Shown in pieces: positions 50,976 to 52,103 of a DNA stretch of 52,103 bases. Each line of letters opens with the position of its first letter. Within the stretch, counting starts at the first letter, position 1. The stretch comes from Verrucomicrobiia bacterium (GTDB lineage Bacteria; Verrucomicrobiota; Verrucomicrobiia; Limisphaerales; UBA11358). The stretch covers positions 1 through 52,103 of the forward strand of contig JARLJW010000111.1 of NCBI GenBank assembly GCA_031290985.1. The letters run 5' to 3'. The notes beneath the pieces were generated by a model that saw nothing but the letters and a program-made list of their open reading frames with translations, had not been told where the DNA came from and did not search any database. Both the position numbers and the translations under genes were made by a program.

Positions 50976-52103
50976 TTAGGCTGCGTTTCCAGCAACACGG
51001 TCACCCGCCGGACCGGATCAGCGGCTGATTTATCCACCGGCGTGGACGCGTCGGGCTTCACCTCAACGGTGAAATAATGTGTCACCGGGTTGTATTGCAT
51101 CGGATCATCCAGGCCGGCAAGAATCGTCAATTTCGGCTCGCTGTCAGCATAACCGTGAAGTGTGACGGTCTTTTCGTTTTCCGCGAACACCACGCCCACG
51201 GTCAGCTTGCCGCGCTCATCTTGCAGCATGGAAATTCGCTGCTTGCCGGTGCCAACGAATTTATCCTTGTCGCCGAGGAAGGCAATGCCGCTTTTGCCGA
51301 CCGGCGCGACGACGTAAAACGCACTTGCGTTGGCATTGGTGCCCAGCGGCGCGGAAAACCCGGCGGCGGCGTCCAGCCGTTGCCCGTGGGCGGCAAAGTA
51401 GTCGTACACATACGCGGGGCTGCTCAGGCCCAGCATGGCCGGCGTAAATTGGACATCATCACCGGCGGTCTTGGGCCGCCGGAAGGCGAAGACATATTCC
51501 GTTTTGATGCCGTTGTGGTCAGTGTAGGTGCCGGCGACCAGCGGCGCTTTTTCTTTTTGCGCATCCGCAATGTAGCTGCAATCAAGCGGCACGATGGGAG
51601 CGTCCGGCTTGACGATCATGCCGTCCGCGCGCACGGCCTGCATGAGATTCACCTTGTTCTCCGCGCCGAGCGCGTCACCGATGCCGACCGGCCCGGCGGA
51701 AAGCGTGGACAACAGGACGTTGTTGGTTTCACCGCTCATGTACACGTCCGCCCACGGCCACATGCCCAGGGCGGAGGCCAGCCGCGAGGTGTAGAGAAAA
51801 TCATTCCACTTGTTGGTGTTGAAGCGGTCGCCGCTGGTGCGGATGGTGGTCAGGTTGTCGTAGCGGCTGCCTTGCAGAAAATTGCACGGCAGCGGCATGC
51901 AATATTGCACCGTGACCCCCTGCTCCTTGCAGGCCCGCGCCATGTTGTCCAGATAAGCCTCGGCCGTGCCGAGTTCATGACTGAAGCCCGGCGAGTACGC
52001 GTAGATGTAATTCAGCCAGTCCTGTTCGTAAGTGACGATGCCTGAAGCCTTGCAGTAACCGGCGATGTTGTCCCACCACTTCGGATCCACGGCGGCGATG
52101 CCG
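50972..52103 (-). CDS. Partial TIM-barrel glycosidase-like protein
   Basis: The 5' end lies beyond the window; about 377 C-terminal residues are present. The text GIVTYEQDWLNYIY, VQYCMPLPCNFLQG, ALGMWPWADVYMS, then LSAGPVGIGDALG and ADGMIVKPDAPIVPLDCSY resembles the late barrel strands of GH36/GH31-type alpha-glycosidases and raffinose-synthase-like proteins, where a (S/G)GP(V/I).(I/V)(S/G)D block and a DG..(L/V)(R/K)P block recur. A beta-sandwich follows to the end. Family and activity are not certain. It overlaps the large amylase by four bases (ATGA), so it probably belongs to the alpha-glucan locus. Confidence 0.6.
   Translation of the reverse strand, partial: GIAAVDPKWWDNIAGYCKASGIVTYEQDWLNYIYAYSPGFSHELGTAEAYLDNMARACKEQGVTVQYCMPLPCNFLQGSRYDNLTTIRTSGDRFNTNKWNDFLYTSRLASALGMWPWADVYMSGETNNVLLSTLSAGPVGIGDALGAENKVNLMQAVRADGMIVKPDAPIVPLDCSYIADAQKEKAPLVAGTYTDHNGIKTEYVFAFRRPKTAGDDVQFTPAMLGLSSPAYVYDYFAAHGQRLDAAAGFSAPLGTNANASAFYVVAPVGKSGIAFLGDKDKFVGTGKQRISMLQDERGKLTVGVVFAENEKTVTLHGYADSEPKLTILAGLDDPMQYNPVTHYFTVEVKPDASTPVDKSAADPVRRVTVLLETQPK

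Overview
The window looks like a chromosomal segment of a GC-rich, free-living verrucomicrobium of the Pedosphaera/Limisphaera type. This is inferred from gene content only: a crowd of prepilin-like proteins with a C-terminal F-x-DGH motif, ECF-type sigma factors fused to a TIGR03435 domain, secreted Gfo/Idh/MocA oxidoreductases, many secreted glycoside hydrolases, and short palindromic repeats in most intergenic gaps. No phage genes, CRISPR array, plasmid functions or complete IS were seen.

Layout. 508-4586: a coupled pair of secreted glycan enzymes (sialate O-acetylesterase, GH2). 4853-5699: a fluoride riboswitch followed by crcB and a DUF190 gene. 5793-7169: pyrC, then on the opposite strand a compact ORF-less group IIC-like intron sitting behind a terminator-like hairpin (7175-7693), and tRNA-Arg(ACG). 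8217-14790: an HDOD protein divergent from a DUF1015 protein, a secreted amidase-like protein with an NBR1-type Ig domain, and a translationally coupled CDF transporter / GH71-99-like / TrmN6-like run. 14872-27105: the most unusual region, 12 kb all on the plus strand, with nine prepilin-like proteins interleaved with two sigma-TIGR03435 fusions, one membrane-anchored TIGR03435 protein and one small membrane protein. 27442-31191: argG with a clear terminator, two GNAT acetyltransferases and an RCC1-repeat protein. 31380-35249 (minus): Gfo/Idh/MocA oxidoreductase, DUF6807 (PmoA-like) protein and an SGNH hydrolase. 35680-38571: short-chain polyprenyl diphosphate synthase, a TPR lipoprotein and a tenth prepilin-like gene. 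39132-41738: an MBOAT plus AlgX-like pair, probably for O-acetylation of an extracellular polysaccharide, bracketed by copies of one dispersed repeat. 42343-52103 (minus): an alpha-glucan locus with a GH36-like partial enzyme, two paralogous alpha-amylases, an oxidoreductase and a branching-enzyme-like GH13.

How the genes fit together. The two glycan regions and the sugar oxidoreductase/DUF6807 pair suggest a polysaccharide degrader that exports many enzymes. The pseudopilin/sigma array is best read as a lineage-specific surface or secretion-related system in which membrane-tethered sigma factors may control neighbouring pseudopilins; this is inference, and no pilus or type II secretion ATPase, prepilin peptidase or secretin lies in the window. 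Several repeat families (three REP-like palindromes and one repeat of about 270 bp) recur in the intergenic gaps.
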